The notes below the pieces were generated by a model that made no database searches, was not told the origin of the DNA, and was given only the letters and a program-made list of their open reading frames with translations. A DNA stretch of 43,875 nt from Gammaproteobacteria bacterium. Lineage in GTDB: Bacteria; Pseudomonadota; Gammaproteobacteria; Arenicellales; UBA868. Shown here piece by piece: positions 1 to 8,563 of the stretch. Both the position numbers and the translations under genes were made by a program. Position 1 is the first letter of the stretch, and every line of letters starts with the position of its first letter. The DNA lies in NCBI GenBank assembly GCA_014239255.1, contig JAAZZE010000012.1:1-43875 (forward strand), given 5' to 3'.

Positions 1-667
1 GCTAGACCCCAAGCCCGGCGAGCGCCTATCGGAGCAAGTGGCGGCTAGTATCATCCCCGATGCGATGGTGCGTCGTCAGGGCGATCGCTGGACCACCTCT
101 TTAACCCAGGAAAACGCCCGGCGAGTCCAGCTTAACGACCATTACCGCCAGTATCTCGGAGGTCAGGACCTGCCAACGCAGAAATACCTACAGGAGAACC
201 TGCGCAATGCCCAGTGGTTCATCCGTAGCCTCGAACAGCGGGACAGCACCATTTTGCGGGTCGCACGCGAGATCGTTGATGTCCAGCAAGGCTTTATGAA
301 CAACGGTGATTCGGCGCTCGTTCCTCTGACCATGCGCGTTGTTGCGCAACGACTCGAGTTACATGAATCGACCATCTCTCGCGCCGTCGATCAAAAGCAT
401 CTGCTCACACCCCACGGGGTTTATCCGCTGAAATATTTTTTTTCAGGTGGGGTGGGGGAATCCTCCGGGCCGGCAACCTCGGCCCGTGCGGTACAAGCGC
501 GGATCCGCAAAGTGATAGAATCCGAAGCCCCGTTAAAGCCGGTGAGCGACAGCCAACTGGTAACGATACTTGAAAACGAGGGCATCCAGATCGCCCGGCG
601 TACAGTGGCGAAATACCGCGAGCAGATGAATATTCCCCCCGCGACCCAGCGACGAAGTGTCCTGTAG
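1..667 (+). CDS. rpoN: RNA polymerase sigma-54 factor, C-terminal part (5' end outside window)
   Basis: This is the C-terminal part of sigma-54, which directs RNA polymerase to -24/-12 promoters and needs AAA+ activators. The reading frame is open from base 2, so the N-terminus lies upstream of the window. Visible are the core-binding/DNA-binding region, a helix-turn-helix-like stretch (RVVAQRLELHESTISRAV) and, near the end, the RpoN box ARRTVAKYRE, which reads the -24 element. The hpf, ptsN, rapZ and npr genes follow in the same direction, which is the classical gammaproteobacterial rpoN neighbourhood. The identification is secure because of the RpoN box and the context. Confidence 0.96.
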   Translation, partial: LDPKPGERLSEQVAASIIPDAMVRRQGDRWTTSLTQENARRVQLNDHYRQYLGGQDLPTQKYLQENLRNAQWFIRSLEQRDSTILRVAREIVDVQQGFMNNGDSALVPLTMRVVAQRLELHESTISRAVDQKHLLTPHGVYPLKYFFSGGVGESSGPATSARAVQARIRKVIESEAPLKPVSDSQLVTILENEGIQIARRTVAKYREQMNIPPATQRRSVL

Positions 668-691
668 CCTAATTCTCAAAAGAGATTTTCC

Positions 692-1021
692 ATGCAACTC
701 AGCATTACCGGTCAGCACCTGGAAATCACTGATTCGCTGCGTAACTATGTTGGTGAAAAAATGAACCGCTTCGTTCATCATTTTGACAGGATCAATGCAG
801 CCCATGTGGTCCTGTACGTGGAAAAAGCAGACCACCTTGCCGAGGTGGCCATTAACGCCCGAGGCATTCAATCACATGCACACTGCGAGGCTGCCAATAT
901 GTACGTCGCGCTCGACGAGATGATGGATAAACTGGACAACCAGGCCATGCGACACAAGGAAAAAACAACTGATCATCATCACATAGATGGTGGCATCAAG
1001 ACGATGTCAGACAAACCATGA
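692..1021 (+). CDS. hpf: Ribosome hibernation promoting factor (short HPF / YhbH type)
   Basis: The 109-aa protein matches the short HPF/YfiA family, which binds the decoding centre of the 30S subunit and helps form inactive 100S ribosomes in resting cells. The N-terminus (MQLSITGQHLEITDSLRNYV) is typical, and the beta-alpha-beta-beta-alpha pattern fills residues 1-95. There is no long C-terminal dimerisation domain, as in gammaproteobacteria. It lies 24 bp after rpoN and overlaps ptsN by 4 bases (ATGA), so the genes are probably co-transcribed and translationally coupled. Confidence 0.93.
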   Translation: MQLSITGQHLEITDSLRNYVGEKMNRFVHHFDRINAAHVVLYVEKADHLAEVAINARGIQSHAHCEAANMYVALDEMMDKLDNQAMRHKEKTTDHHHIDGGIKTMSDKP

Positions 1022-1500
1022 GCCAGACCGCATCTAACGCCGCAACAACCAACGTAGGTCCGTTGCATACCCTGTTGACCCGTGACCGGGTTGCTGTCGC
1101 GATCAAGGTATCAAGCAAGAAACGCATGCTGGAAGAGCTGGCAGAACTGCTCTCGCGCCAACTGCCAGGCATGGATCAGCATACCGTGTTCGCCGTGCTC
1201 AACGAGCGTGAACGCCTTGGCAGTACTGGTATTGGCGACGGAATTGCCCTGCCCCATGGTCGCCTGAACGGGATCAGTGAACCGATCGCTGCCGCAGTGC
1301 GCTTACACCAACCACTGGATTTTGATGCTATCGACGATAAACCCATTACGCTCGTGATTGGGCTGTTGGTTCCAGCTGAGGCCACTGATCAGCACCTTAG
1401 AATACTGAGTCAACTCGCCGGTGCATTTTCTGATTCGCGGTTCCGGCGAGAGATCTTCGAGGCGGCTGATGCCGATACCCTGTATCGCCTGCTGACTTGA
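1018..1500 (+). CDS. ptsN: Nitrogen PTS enzyme IIA
   Basis: The 160-aa protein is an EIIA-Ntr, a cytoplasmic phospho-acceptor that regulates potassium transport, nitrogen metabolism and stress responses rather than moving sugar. The family motif GIGDGIALPHGRL contains the phosphorylated histidine, about residue 80. Residues 1-15 form a short extension rich in Thr and Ala. The gene starts inside the end of hpf (ATGA). Its likely phosphate donor is the HPr-like protein encoded at 2475. No sugar-specific EIIB or EIIC lies nearby, which supports a purely regulatory role. Confidence 0.94.
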   Translation: MSQTASNAATTNVGPLHTLLTRDRVAVAIKVSSKKRMLEELAELLSRQLPGMDQHTVFAVLNERERLGSTGIGDGIALPHGRLNGISEPIAAAVRLHQPLDFDAIDDKPITLVIGLLVPAEATDQHLRILSQLAGAFSDSRFRREIFEAADADTLYRLLT

Positions 1501-1599
1501 GTTTCACGCTGTGGACACGCCTAAGTAAATATGGGGCCCAGTCACTCACAGCATCGGCGTGGCCCGCTTAGCGATGAGACAAGCACAGCAACGTCCACC

Positions 1600-2478
1600 A
1601 TGGATCTGATCATCGTCAGCGGGCTGTCCGGATCCGGTAAGAGTATCGCCCTCCACGCACTAGAAGACCTGGGTTACTTTTGTATTGATAACCTGCCAGC
1701 TGTCATGCTGGTTCAGTTGGCACAGGAACTGCAACGCGCTTCATCCGGATCTGAGGGCAACGCAGCAGTCAGCATTGACTCGCGCAACCGTGAATTCCTG
1801 CAAACCCTGGATCTGGGCCTGGCCGAGTTGCGTGCAGCGGGTTTTGCAGTTCGAATTGTTTTTCTTGAAGCCGACAACAAAAGACTGTTGCAGCGCTACA
1901 GTGAAACCCGTCGACGCCACCCGCTCACGGATAAAGACACTCCCCTGCTCGAGGGCATCCTGGAGGAGCGTCGCTTGTTGGCCCCGCTGGCCGACACAGC
2001 TGAGAGGACTATCGATACCAGTATCACGACCCCGCATGAATTGCGCGCCGTTATCCGTGAATTCGCCTTTGGCGAAATGCAGAGCGGTCCAACCCTGTTG
2101 TTTCAATCTTTTGGCTTTAAACACGGTCCGCCGGTAGATGCTGACTATATCTTCGACCTGCGCTGCCTGCCCAACCCTTACTGGGAAAAGGATCTGCGTG
2201 ACCTGACCGGGATGGATACACCGGTGATCACCTTTCTCGAACACTCACCCCTGGCTCATGAGATGGCCAATCAACTCAACGCATTTCTGACACATTGGCT
2301 ACCGCATTTCGACAGCGGCGACCGTAGTTATATGACCATTGCCCTAGGTTGTACCGGTGGACAGCATCGTTCCGTGTACATGGTCCAGCGCCTGGCGAAA
2401 GTGTTCCACAGCGCTGACCGTCCGGTACAAATCCGCCATCGCGACCTGCACCCCATAGCCCAGGCCGAAACTGTATGA
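1600..2478 (+). CDS. rapZ: RNase adapter protein RapZ (P-loop nucleotide-binding protein)
   Basis: The protein has about 292 residues and begins MDLIIVSGLSGSGKS, with a Walker A motif at residues 8-15. The C-terminal RapZ domain carries FESFGFKHG-like and GCTGGQHRSVY motifs. In enterobacteria RapZ binds the sRNAs GlmY and GlmZ and guides RNase E to GlmZ, controlling glucosamine-6-phosphate synthase. An in-frame ATG exists 69 bases upstream (1531), but homologues begin at the MxLIIVSG segment, so the start at 1600 is preferred. There is no strong ribosome-binding site before either start. The 3' end overlaps the HPr-like gene by 4 bases. Confidence 0.94.
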   Translation: MDLIIVSGLSGSGKSIALHALEDLGYFCIDNLPAVMLVQLAQELQRASSGSEGNAAVSIDSRNREFLQTLDLGLAELRAAGFAVRIVFLEADNKRLLQRYSETRRRHPLTDKDTPLLEGILEERRLLAPLADTAERTIDTSITTPHELRAVIREFAFGEMQSGPTLLFQSFGFKHGPPVDADYIFDLRCLPNPYWEKDLRDLTGMDTPVITFLEHSPLAHEMANQLNAFLTHWLPHFDSGDRSYMTIALGCTGGQHRSVYMVQRLAKVFHSADRPVQIRHRDLHPIAQAETV

Positions 2479-2747
2479 AACTGCAGCGCGAGGTCCAGAT
2501 CGTCAACCGGCTGGGTCTGCACGCACGGGCCTGCGCCAAGCTGGTTAAGACAGCAAACCAATTCGAGAGCGATATTGTTTTGCACCAGAACGAACATCAG
2601 GCTGATGCCAAAAGCATCATGGGGCTGATGATGCTGGCAGCCACCCAAGGAACCAGACTCACGGTGATCACCAGCGGCGCTGACGCTGAAGATGCCATGA
2701 CCCAGGTGCAACACTTAATCAACAACCGTTTTGAGGAAGATGAGTAA
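2475..2747 (+). CDS. ptsO: HPr-family phosphocarrier protein (NPr type)
   Basis: The 90-aa protein has the HPr active-site motif GLHARACAKL with the phosphorylatable histidine at residue 16. The second helix motif DAKSIMGLMML carries a serine at the regulatory-serine position (about 47). It would accept phosphate from the enzyme I encoded next to it and pass it to PtsN. It overlaps rapZ (ATGA), and its stop overlaps the enzyme I start (TAATG), so translation of the three genes is probably coupled. In rpoN clusters the equivalent gene is called npr or ptsO. Confidence 0.92.
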   Translation: MKLQREVQIVNRLGLHARACAKLVKTANQFESDIVLHQNEHQADAKSIMGLMMLAATQGTRLTVITSGADAEDAMTQVQHLINNRFEEDE

Positions 2748-4498
2748 TGCTGTCCCTTAGCGGCACCGGTATCGGCCGGGGAATCGCAATCGGTCGCGCC
2801 ATTGTCCTCAATCAAGGACATAACGATATTCCCTGTTACCGCATCAGCACCTCCGCGTCATCTGGCGAAATCGAACGCTTCAATCACGCGGTAGACGCGG
2901 TGCGCGCCGACCTCAAACGTGTCCAGCGTAATCTACCGACCGATGCACCACCGGAAACCAGCGCATTTATCGATGTACACCTTCTCATGCTAGATGACCC
3001 GGTAATTTCCCAGCAACCGGTACAGACGATACACGAGCAACAGCAAAATGCCGAATGGGCACTGAAAAGTCACGCCGACACGCTGATCGATTTTTTCGAG
3101 GATATCGCTGACCCCTACCTTCGCAGCAAGAAAAATGATGTTGCCCAAGTCGTGGGGCGAATCATGGGCGAGTTGGCACACAGCCAGGGCGAGCAACCGT
3201 CTGACCTCGCAACATTGGGTAGCAGTTTGGCGGAGCAGATCATTGTGACCCGTGACCTGACCCCGGCCGACACGATCATGCTGCGCGGCCGAAATATGGC
3301 GGCTTTTGTGACAAGCCTGGGTGGACCCATATCCCACACAGCGATCCTCGCACGCAGCCTCGGTCTGCCAGCCATTGTTGGACTGCATGACGTTATCGAC
3401 ACCATTCACAATAACGATCTGCTGATAGTAGATGCAGCTACCGGTACGGTACTGGTCGCACCCGACGAACCGCTACTGACGCAGTTTCGCGAGTTGCAGC
3501 AACAGCATCTTCGGCATCAGCAGCGCCTGACACTGCTCAAGAGCGAGAAAGCAGTGACCCAAGACGGCGAGGCGATCACCCTGCTGGCCAACATCGAACT
3601 TCCTGAAGATATCGAAAGTCTGCGCTCAGCCGGCGCGGCTGGCGTCGGACTGTACCGTACCGAGTTCCTGTTCATGAATCGTCCAAAGCCCCCCAGCGAA
3701 GACGAACAGTACCAAGCGTACTGTCACGTACTGCGCAGGGTCGAAGGCCCGGTTACGATCCGCACACTCGATCTTGGTGCTGACAAGCAGGTCGATGGCG
3801 GTCGGCCTGATAGCGAGACGACTGCGACCTCCGCGCTGGGACTGCGTGCAATTCGCCTGTGCTTGAGTGAGCCATCCCTGTTCAAGCCACAGCTGCGCGC
3901 TATTTTGCGCGCAGCTGTTCATGGCGATGCACAGATAATGATCCCGATGCTTTCCAGTTTGCACGAACTCGAACAAAGCCTGGCATTGGTTGGCGAAGTC
4001 TGCGCCGAATTGGAGCGTGAGGGAGTGGCATTCAATCCAAAGGTGCCGCTCGGTGGCATGATCGAGGTGCCCGCAGCGGCAGTTTCGGCGGATCTGTTTG
4101 CGCGCAAACTCGACTTTTTATCAATCGGTACCAACGATCTGATCCAGTACACGCTGGCCATTGATCGTGTCGACGACAGCGTCAACTACCTTTACGATCC
4201 GCTACACCCTTCGGTATTACGGCTAATCCGCACTGTGATACGGGCCGGGCATGAAGCCGACATCCCAGTTTCGATGTGCGGCGAAATGGCGGGTGACCCA
4301 GCTTTCACCCGATTATTGCTTGGACTGGGCCTGCGTCATTTCAGTATGGAGCCTTCGCAACTACTGGAAATCCGCCAGCAGGTGCGCCAGAGCACGCTGA
4401 CCGGGCTGCCAGGGCAGGTTACGGATATCCTCAACTGCGTGGAAACCGGATCTCTGCACGACCTGGTCGACAAGCTCAACCAAACCGACCCCGACTGA
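2747..4498 (+). CDS. ptsI: PTS enzyme I (phosphoenolpyruvate-protein phosphotransferase), without GAF domain
   Basis: The 583-aa protein has the full enzyme I layout. An N-terminal HPr-binding and phosphohistidine domain carries the swivel-histidine motif GGPISHTAILARSLGLPAIV at about 190-210. It is followed by a PEP-binding TIM barrel with GLYRTEFLFMNR and the CGEMAGDP signature. It transfers phosphate from PEP to the HPr-like protein. EI-Ntr (PtsP) is usually about 750 aa with an N-terminal GAF domain. This protein lacks GAF and has the length of ordinary PtsI, yet it sits in the nitrogen-PTS cluster, so it probably feeds the PtsO-PtsN relay. Confidence 0.93.
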   Translation: MLSLSGTGIGRGIAIGRAIVLNQGHNDIPCYRISTSASSGEIERFNHAVDAVRADLKRVQRNLPTDAPPETSAFIDVHLLMLDDPVISQQPVQTIHEQQQNAEWALKSHADTLIDFFEDIADPYLRSKKNDVAQVVGRIMGELAHSQGEQPSDLATLGSSLAEQIIVTRDLTPADTIMLRGRNMAAFVTSLGGPISHTAILARSLGLPAIVGLHDVIDTIHNNDLLIVDAATGTVLVAPDEPLLTQFRELQQQHLRHQQRLTLLKSEKAVTQDGEAITLLANIELPEDIESLRSAGAAGVGLYRTEFLFMNRPKPPSEDEQYQAYCHVLRRVEGPVTIRTLDLGADKQVDGGRPDSETTATSALGLRAIRLCLSEPSLFKPQLRAILRAAVHGDAQIMIPMLSSLHELEQSLALVGEVCAELEREGVAFNPKVPLGGMIEVPAAAVSADLFARKLDFLSIGTNDLIQYTLAIDRVDDSVNYLYDPLHPSVLRLIRTVIRAGHEADIPVSMCGEMAGDPAFTRLLLGLGLRHFSMEPSQLLEIRQQVRQSTLTGLPGQVTDILNCVETGSLHDLVDKLNQTDPD

Positions 4499-4499
4499 C

Positions 4500-4808
4500 A
4501 TGAGCAGTTGCGCCTCGAACGAGCCCTTTGCGCTCCAGGTCTTGGGGGACAGCATGGCGCCCGAATTTAAAGATGGCTGCGTAGTCATCGTGGAGCCAGG
4601 CGGGTCAGTGTGTGACGGTGCGTTCGTCGTTGCCGAACATGGCAACGGGGTTATCCTGCGCCAACTGGTGATAGAGGCAGAACACTGGTCACTGCAGGCA
4701 CTGGCGCGAGGCTACCCGCGAATTCGTATTGATGGCCTAAAGGTCATTCGCGGTGTGGTAACGCAGCGTGCAGGCCGGCGGCGTAGCGAACGGAAATCCT
4801 ACCTCTAA
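4500..4808 (+). CDS. Small LexA/S24-fold protein without DNA-binding domain, probably not catalytic
   Basis: The 102-aa protein contains the serine nucleophile motif of S24/LexA-type autopeptidases (LGDSMAPEFKDG, Ser18) and the following beta-rich core (VVIVEPGG...GAFVVAEHGNGVILRQL). In LexA the catalytic lysine lies about 37 residues after the serine in a VKRL segment. Here that segment reads ILRQL, so no lysine is present. There is no helix-turn-helix in front. It starts one base after ptsI ends and its C-terminus is basic (RAGRRRSERKSYL). The fold is recognisable; the role is unknown and could be a degenerate S24 module that binds a partner. Confidence 0.75.
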   Translation: MSSCASNEPFALQVLGDSMAPEFKDGCVVIVEPGGSVCDGAFVVAEHGNGVILRQLVIEAEHWSLQALARGYPRIRIDGLKVIRGVVTQRAGRRRSERKSYL

Positions 4809-4818
4809 GTCGTACCGC

Positions 4819-5478
4819 TCAGTCACGCTTGTGGCGTGAACAAACGCCTTTTTCGACAGCCATGACCGCCGCCTCGACACGGGAATGCACGCTTAGTTTA
4901 CGTAAAATAGCTTTGACATGCAGTTTTACGGTTCCGTCCGAGATGTCCAGGTGACGGGCGATCACCTTATTACTTTGCCCCTCAGACAAGTGACAGAGAA
5001 TTTCGTGCTCGCGCGGTGTGAGGCTGCTGAACGGAGCCATTTCGTCCTTACGTTCGCGCCGGTCACCATGACGCACGAGATCTGCCAATACACCGGTCAA
5101 ACCCGGTGCGACCACGATCTTGCCTGCTACGATATCCTGCAACGCTACAATCAACTCATCGGGCTCCATGTCCTTCAGTAGATAACCCCGTGCGCCATTG
5201 CGCAGTGATTCAGAAAGATCAGTCTCATCGGCGCTGGTTGTCAGCATCACCACCGGAATATCCAAACCCTGATCGGCTAAACGGCGTAGCACCGACAACC
5301 CGCCCAGTTCCGGCATCCGCAGGTCTAGCAACACTACATCGGGATGCAGTTCCTGTGCCAGGCGAATGCCCTCCTCGCCGTCCGCCGCGGTGCCAATGAC
5401 CTCGATACCACGTCGCTCCAATAATCCCTGCAGTCCGACCCGGAACAGTGCATGGTCATCCACTATCAGTACATTCAT
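4819..5478 (-). CDS. NarL/FixJ-family response regulator
   Basis: The 219-aa protein has an N-terminal receiver with the phospho-acceptor aspartate in DVVLLDLRMPE and the conserved Thr/Lys (MLTTSA, YLLKD). The C-terminal LuxR-type helix-turn-helix spans SLTPREHEILCHLSEGQSNK to about residue 205. Overall it resembles NarL, the nitrate/nitrite regulator that binds heptamers arranged as 7-2-7 inverted repeats. Its ATG overlaps the stop of the kinase gene (ATGA), so the two form an operon. A perfect 16-bp palindrome with 7-2-7 geometry lies upstream of dsrA and may be its target (inference). The signal and regulon are not known. Confidence 0.9.
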   Translation of the reverse strand: MNVLIVDDHALFRVGLQGLLERRGIEVIGTAADGEEGIRLAQELHPDVVLLDLRMPELGGLSVLRRLADQGLDIPVVMLTTSADETDLSESLRNGARGYLLKDMEPDELIVALQDIVAGKIVVAPGLTGVLADLVRHGDRRERKDEMAPFSSLTPREHEILCHLSEGQSNKVIARHLDISDGTVKLHVKAILRKLSVHSRVEAAVMAVEKGVCSRHKRD

Positions 5479-6602
5479 AAGACCCCTGCTTTCATCTCAA
5501 GTTCATCGACAACAGTATCCTTCAGGGCCAGTTCCACGACCACGCGGGTGCCTTCTCCAGGCTCACTTTCGACGCCAAGAGCAGCCCCCACCGCCTCTGC
5601 ACGTTCGCGCATGATTGTCAGTCCGAAATGACGATCTGTATCGCGATCTTCAGCCTCTGGTGTAAACCCGATGCCATCATCTTCGATAATCACCCGAAAA
5701 CGACCCGCATTGTCCTGGCTCAGCAACACCCGAACCATGTTGGCCCGGCTGTGCTTGCGGGCATTGGTCAAAGCCTCCTGGACGATACGCAACACCTGGT
5801 TTTCTTCTTCGACGCCAAGTTCCACGTCATGTGCTTGATTTTGTAAAACGGCCTCGGTCCCGGTTTCCTTGCGAAAACGTGACAACAACTTACGGATACC
5901 GGGCATCAGCCCATGCTTGAAGACAGGTGCTCGAAAATGCGTGATCAGTTCGCGCAACTCGACGTTGGCCTCGTCGAGGCTGCCCTGGATGCGTTCCATC
6001 TCCTGCCATACTGCCAGCTCATTGTCCTGGCGCAAAGTATCATCAAGCACGCGGACCTGGAATCTTAGACTAGCCAATGTCTGGGCCAGCGAATCATGTA
6101 ACTCATTGGCGAGTTGCGTGCGCTCCTCCAAGCGATCCCGTTGCGCCTGTAACTCACGCTCGCGCTCATGCACCAGAGATTCCAGCCACTCAGCGAGTCG
6201 GTTGATGTCCTCACCCAGGCCGCTCATGGCTTCGGCGTCAGATAACTGCAACCGTGAAGAAAAGTCGCCCTGGCGAATCTCAGATGCCCAAAGCCGTACC
6301 CGTAGCAACGGCCATAGTAGCCACTGACGTATCCGCGCCAGCAAAACTCCAAGACTCACCAGTAGAACCACGGACGTCGCCGCAAGCCAGGCACCCAACT
6401 GACCGGGGGGGGCGGGGCGAATATTGAGTATCAATGCGAGCGCAGTTGCTACCATGGCCAGAAACAGAACTAAGGCAGCCAACCATCGAAAACGCTGTTG
6501 CAAAGCATGTCCTGTGGGCGGCTGAGAACTGACAGATGGAGTTGTACCTAAAGGCACCCCAGGATCGACGCGTGGGTCGTTCGATCGGCCGGCTATATCC
6601 AC
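5475..6602 (-). CDS. NarX-like sensor histidine kinase lacking a periplasmic sensor domain
   Basis: The 375-aa protein has two membrane segments (about 40-61 and 70-90), a HAMP linker (about 92-145), a coiled region, a HisKA_3 box with ELHDSLAQTLASLRFQVR (His169) and a HATPase domain with the EALTNARKHSRA N-box and GIGF, GEGT-like G-boxes. The loop between the membrane segments is only about 8 residues. NarX and NarQ carry a nitrate-binding domain of over 100 residues there. The cysteine-rich central module of NarX is also missing. The signal could be a membrane state or a partner protein. It is co-directional with, and distal to, the dsr operon. Confidence 0.9.
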   Translation of the reverse strand: MDIAGRSNDPRVDPGVPLGTTPSVSSQPPTGHALQQRFRWLAALVLFLAMVATALALILNIRPAPPGQLGAWLAATSVVLLVSLGVLLARIRQWLLWPLLRVRLWASEIRQGDFSSRLQLSDAEAMSGLGEDINRLAEWLESLVHERERELQAQRDRLEERTQLANELHDSLAQTLASLRFQVRVLDDTLRQDNELAVWQEMERIQGSLDEANVELRELITHFRAPVFKHGLMPGIRKLLSRFRKETGTEAVLQNQAHDVELGVEEENQVLRIVQEALTNARKHSRANMVRVLLSQDNAGRFRVIIEDDGIGFTPEAEDRDTDRHFGLTIMRERAEAVGAALGVESEPGEGTRVVVELALKDTVVDELEMKAGVL

Positions 6603-6747
6603 GGCACCATTTCGCTACAAAGCCGACGCCTGGCGCAGGTAGCTCCTGTACCTCCATCGCCGGGCTTGCAAGTTAAGGACGGGAATATGTACACGACACA
6701 CAAGTATAGGAGCAGCTACGACCCGCCACAATGTCATTGACCACTTT
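6603..6747 (-). other. Gap between dsrR and the NarX-like kinase gene
   Basis: This 145-bp gap lies between the dsrR stop and the start of the kinase gene, both on the minus strand. No hairpin with a T-run was found, so read-through from the dsr operon into the two-component system is possible. A separate promoter here cannot be excluded, but no convincing -35/-10 pair was seen. Confidence 0.4.
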
Positions 6748-7068
6748 CTAGTCTGGCTCAGGCGGCTCAAACAGTGGGTCGTTTGGGTTCAGGAAGATAA
6801 ACTGCGGCTCAGTCTCATTTTCCGGCGTGTCAAAATCAAGCACAGCGCCGCTAAGCAGTTCCGTGCTGGTCGGTGCAATCAGAATATCTACCTCGTGCTG
6901 AGCGAAGCGGGTGTCATTTTCAGCTGGCTCATCAAAACCCATCGCGTACTCGATCGACCCATCGGCCACACGTAGGCCAGCGATGCGCAGTGCCAGGTTC
7001 TGCATACCACTGCTGTTTGCCGAAACAAGAATCTGTTTTGCAGCCTTTTCCGTTATACGCAATAACAT
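6748..7068 (-). CDS. dsrR: DsrR, A-type iron-sulfur scaffold-like protein without cysteines
   Basis: The 106-aa protein has the HesB/IscA-like start (MLLRITEKAAKQILVSA), but it contains no cysteine at all. IscA-type carriers need three conserved cysteines. This combination is the known hallmark of DsrR, the last or near-last gene of reverse-type dsr operons in purple sulfur bacteria, where it affects dsr expression after transcription. The acidic tail (NPNDPLFEPPEPD) is also visible. It sits immediately downstream of dsrN. A dsrS gene, which follows dsrR in Allochromatium, is not present here. Confidence 0.88.
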   Translation of the reverse strand: MLLRITEKAAKQILVSANSSGMQNLALRIAGLRVADGSIEYAMGFDEPAENDTRFAQHEVDILIAPTSTELLSGAVLDFDTPENETEPQFIFLNPNDPLFEPPEPD

Positions 7069-7123
7069 ATTTGTCCGGTGTCTCCAGTGAATATCGTGTT
7101 AATTTTGGTGCGCTATAGGCTTT

Positions 7124-8509
7124 TCAGGTACGGTGTGCGCGAACAAACGCCGTAAAGGCATCAACCCATGGATTGGTCTGAACGTGGCGCTGATGAACGT
7201 ACGTCGCCAGCAGATTGTAAATATGGATGCCATCGCGAACGCCGTCCAGGCCATAGCCTCGCTCGACCGACAATACTGTACTCGTGCTCTCAGGGAGGCC
7301 TTCCAGGTGGGAGTAGTGAAACTCGTGCGCATTGTAGAGTCTGTCCGGTGTGCCCGCTGCCATCGGCCAGGGATGGTCAGCTAAGACCCGAAACTGCATG
7401 TAGCCCCGTCCTACCGGCCTTTGCCCAACCTGCGTGTCAGCTGGAATCACACCCACCATCGGCTTGCATACTCCCTGCCAGCTGATAGAGCGGGTCAGGT
7501 ACATCAGACCTCCGCATTCAGCGTACGCTGGGCCACCCGCCTCTACAAAGGCCCGAATGGCATCGCACAGGGAAGTATTAGCCGACAGAGCCTCAATAAA
7601 GCACTCGGGAAACCCACCACCGATGAACAGCCCGTCTACCTGTGGTAACCGCGCATCATTTAGGGTGTCAAAGGGCACTAACTCGGCGCCGGCCCGTTCA
7701 AAAGCACTAAGGTCATCCGGGTAGTAAAAACCAAATGCCCGGTCACGGGCGATGCCGATACGTATCGGGCGGCCACGAGTTACGCGGTTCGGTGGAGAAA
7801 CCTGTGCTGGGCCTTGAGATTTGGCCGAAGGCGCATCAGTCAAATCCAACAGGGCATCCAGGGCAACGTCGTTTTCAACCACATCCGCTATCTCCTCAAT
7901 ACGCAATGCCGCCTCGCCATCCTCGTTCCCAGGTACGAGACCCAAATGACGTTCATCGATCACAAACTTTGGTGTTCGACCGATTGCACCCAATACCGGC
8001 AAGTCAGTGTAGTACTCGATCGCAGCGCGCAGCTTATGTTCCTGGCGTGGTCCAGCCACCCGGTTGAGAATGACCCCGCCAATCCGTACATCCGGGTCGA
8101 ACTGGGTATAGCCCGTCAGCAGCGGCGCCACCCCACGGGTGATGCCAGTGACATCCAGTATCAGTATCACCGGCAGGTCCAGCAAAGTGGCCAGTGCGGC
8201 GTTACTGTCAGTGCCCTTTACATCCAGTCCATCGTGCAAGCCCTTGTTGCCTTCGACCAGCACGATGTCAGCATCGTGCTGGTGCGCCTGGAAACACGAC
8301 CGAATCTCGTTCTCACCCATGGTGAAAAAATCAAGGTTCCAACAAGGCCGTGCGCTCGCCCGAGCCAGCCACAGTGGATCAATATAGTCAGGTCCTTTCT
8401 TGAAGGTCGATACGCTCAATCCACGACGCCGGTATGCCGCACACAGGCCAATACTCACCAGGGTCTTGCCTGAGGATTTGTGTGCTGCAGAAAGAAGGAG
8501 GCGGTTCAA
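7124..8509 (-). CDS. dsrN: DsrN, cobyrinate a,c-diamide synthase-like glutamine amidotransferase
   Basis: The 461-aa protein has an N-terminal CbiA/BioD-like ATPase domain (P-loop AAHKSSGKT, KKGPDYIDP) and a C-terminal glutamine amidotransferase domain with the nucleophile cysteine in AECGGLMYLT. It is the size of CobB/CbiA, which amidates cobyrinic acid. In dsr operons DsrN is thought to amidate the siroheme cofactor of DsrAB to siroamide. The position between dsrP and dsrR matches other sulfur oxidisers. No other cobalamin genes lie nearby, which favours the DsrN assignment over cobalamin synthesis. Confidence 0.93.
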   Translation of the reverse strand: MNRLLLSAAHKSSGKTLVSIGLCAAYRRRGLSVSTFKKGPDYIDPLWLARASARPCWNLDFFTMGENEIRSCFQAHQHDADIVLVEGNKGLHDGLDVKGTDSNAALATLLDLPVILILDVTGITRGVAPLLTGYTQFDPDVRIGGVILNRVAGPRQEHKLRAAIEYYTDLPVLGAIGRTPKFVIDERHLGLVPGNEDGEAALRIEEIADVVENDVALDALLDLTDAPSAKSQGPAQVSPPNRVTRGRPIRIGIARDRAFGFYYPDDLSAFERAGAELVPFDTLNDARLPQVDGLFIGGGFPECFIEALSANTSLCDAIRAFVEAGGPAYAECGGLMYLTRSISWQGVCKPMVGVIPADTQVGQRPVGRGYMQFRVLADHPWPMAAGTPDRLYNAHEFHYSHLEGLPESTSTVLSVERGYGLDGVRDGIHIYNLLATYVHQRHVQTNPWVDAFTAFVRAHRT

Positions 8510-8563
8510 GGGTCAAAACCAGTCGATGCTTGCAGGATGCTACGAAGCTACCAGAAAAGCTGG

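Noticed and set aside
6748-7068. dsrR as IscA or ErpA iron-sulfur carrier
   Set aside because: The three ligand cysteines of A-type carriers are all missing, and the gene lies at the end of the dsr operon.
7124-8509. dsrN as part of a cobalamin biosynthesis cluster
   Set aside because: No other cobalamin genes are present and the position matches dsrN in known dsr operons.
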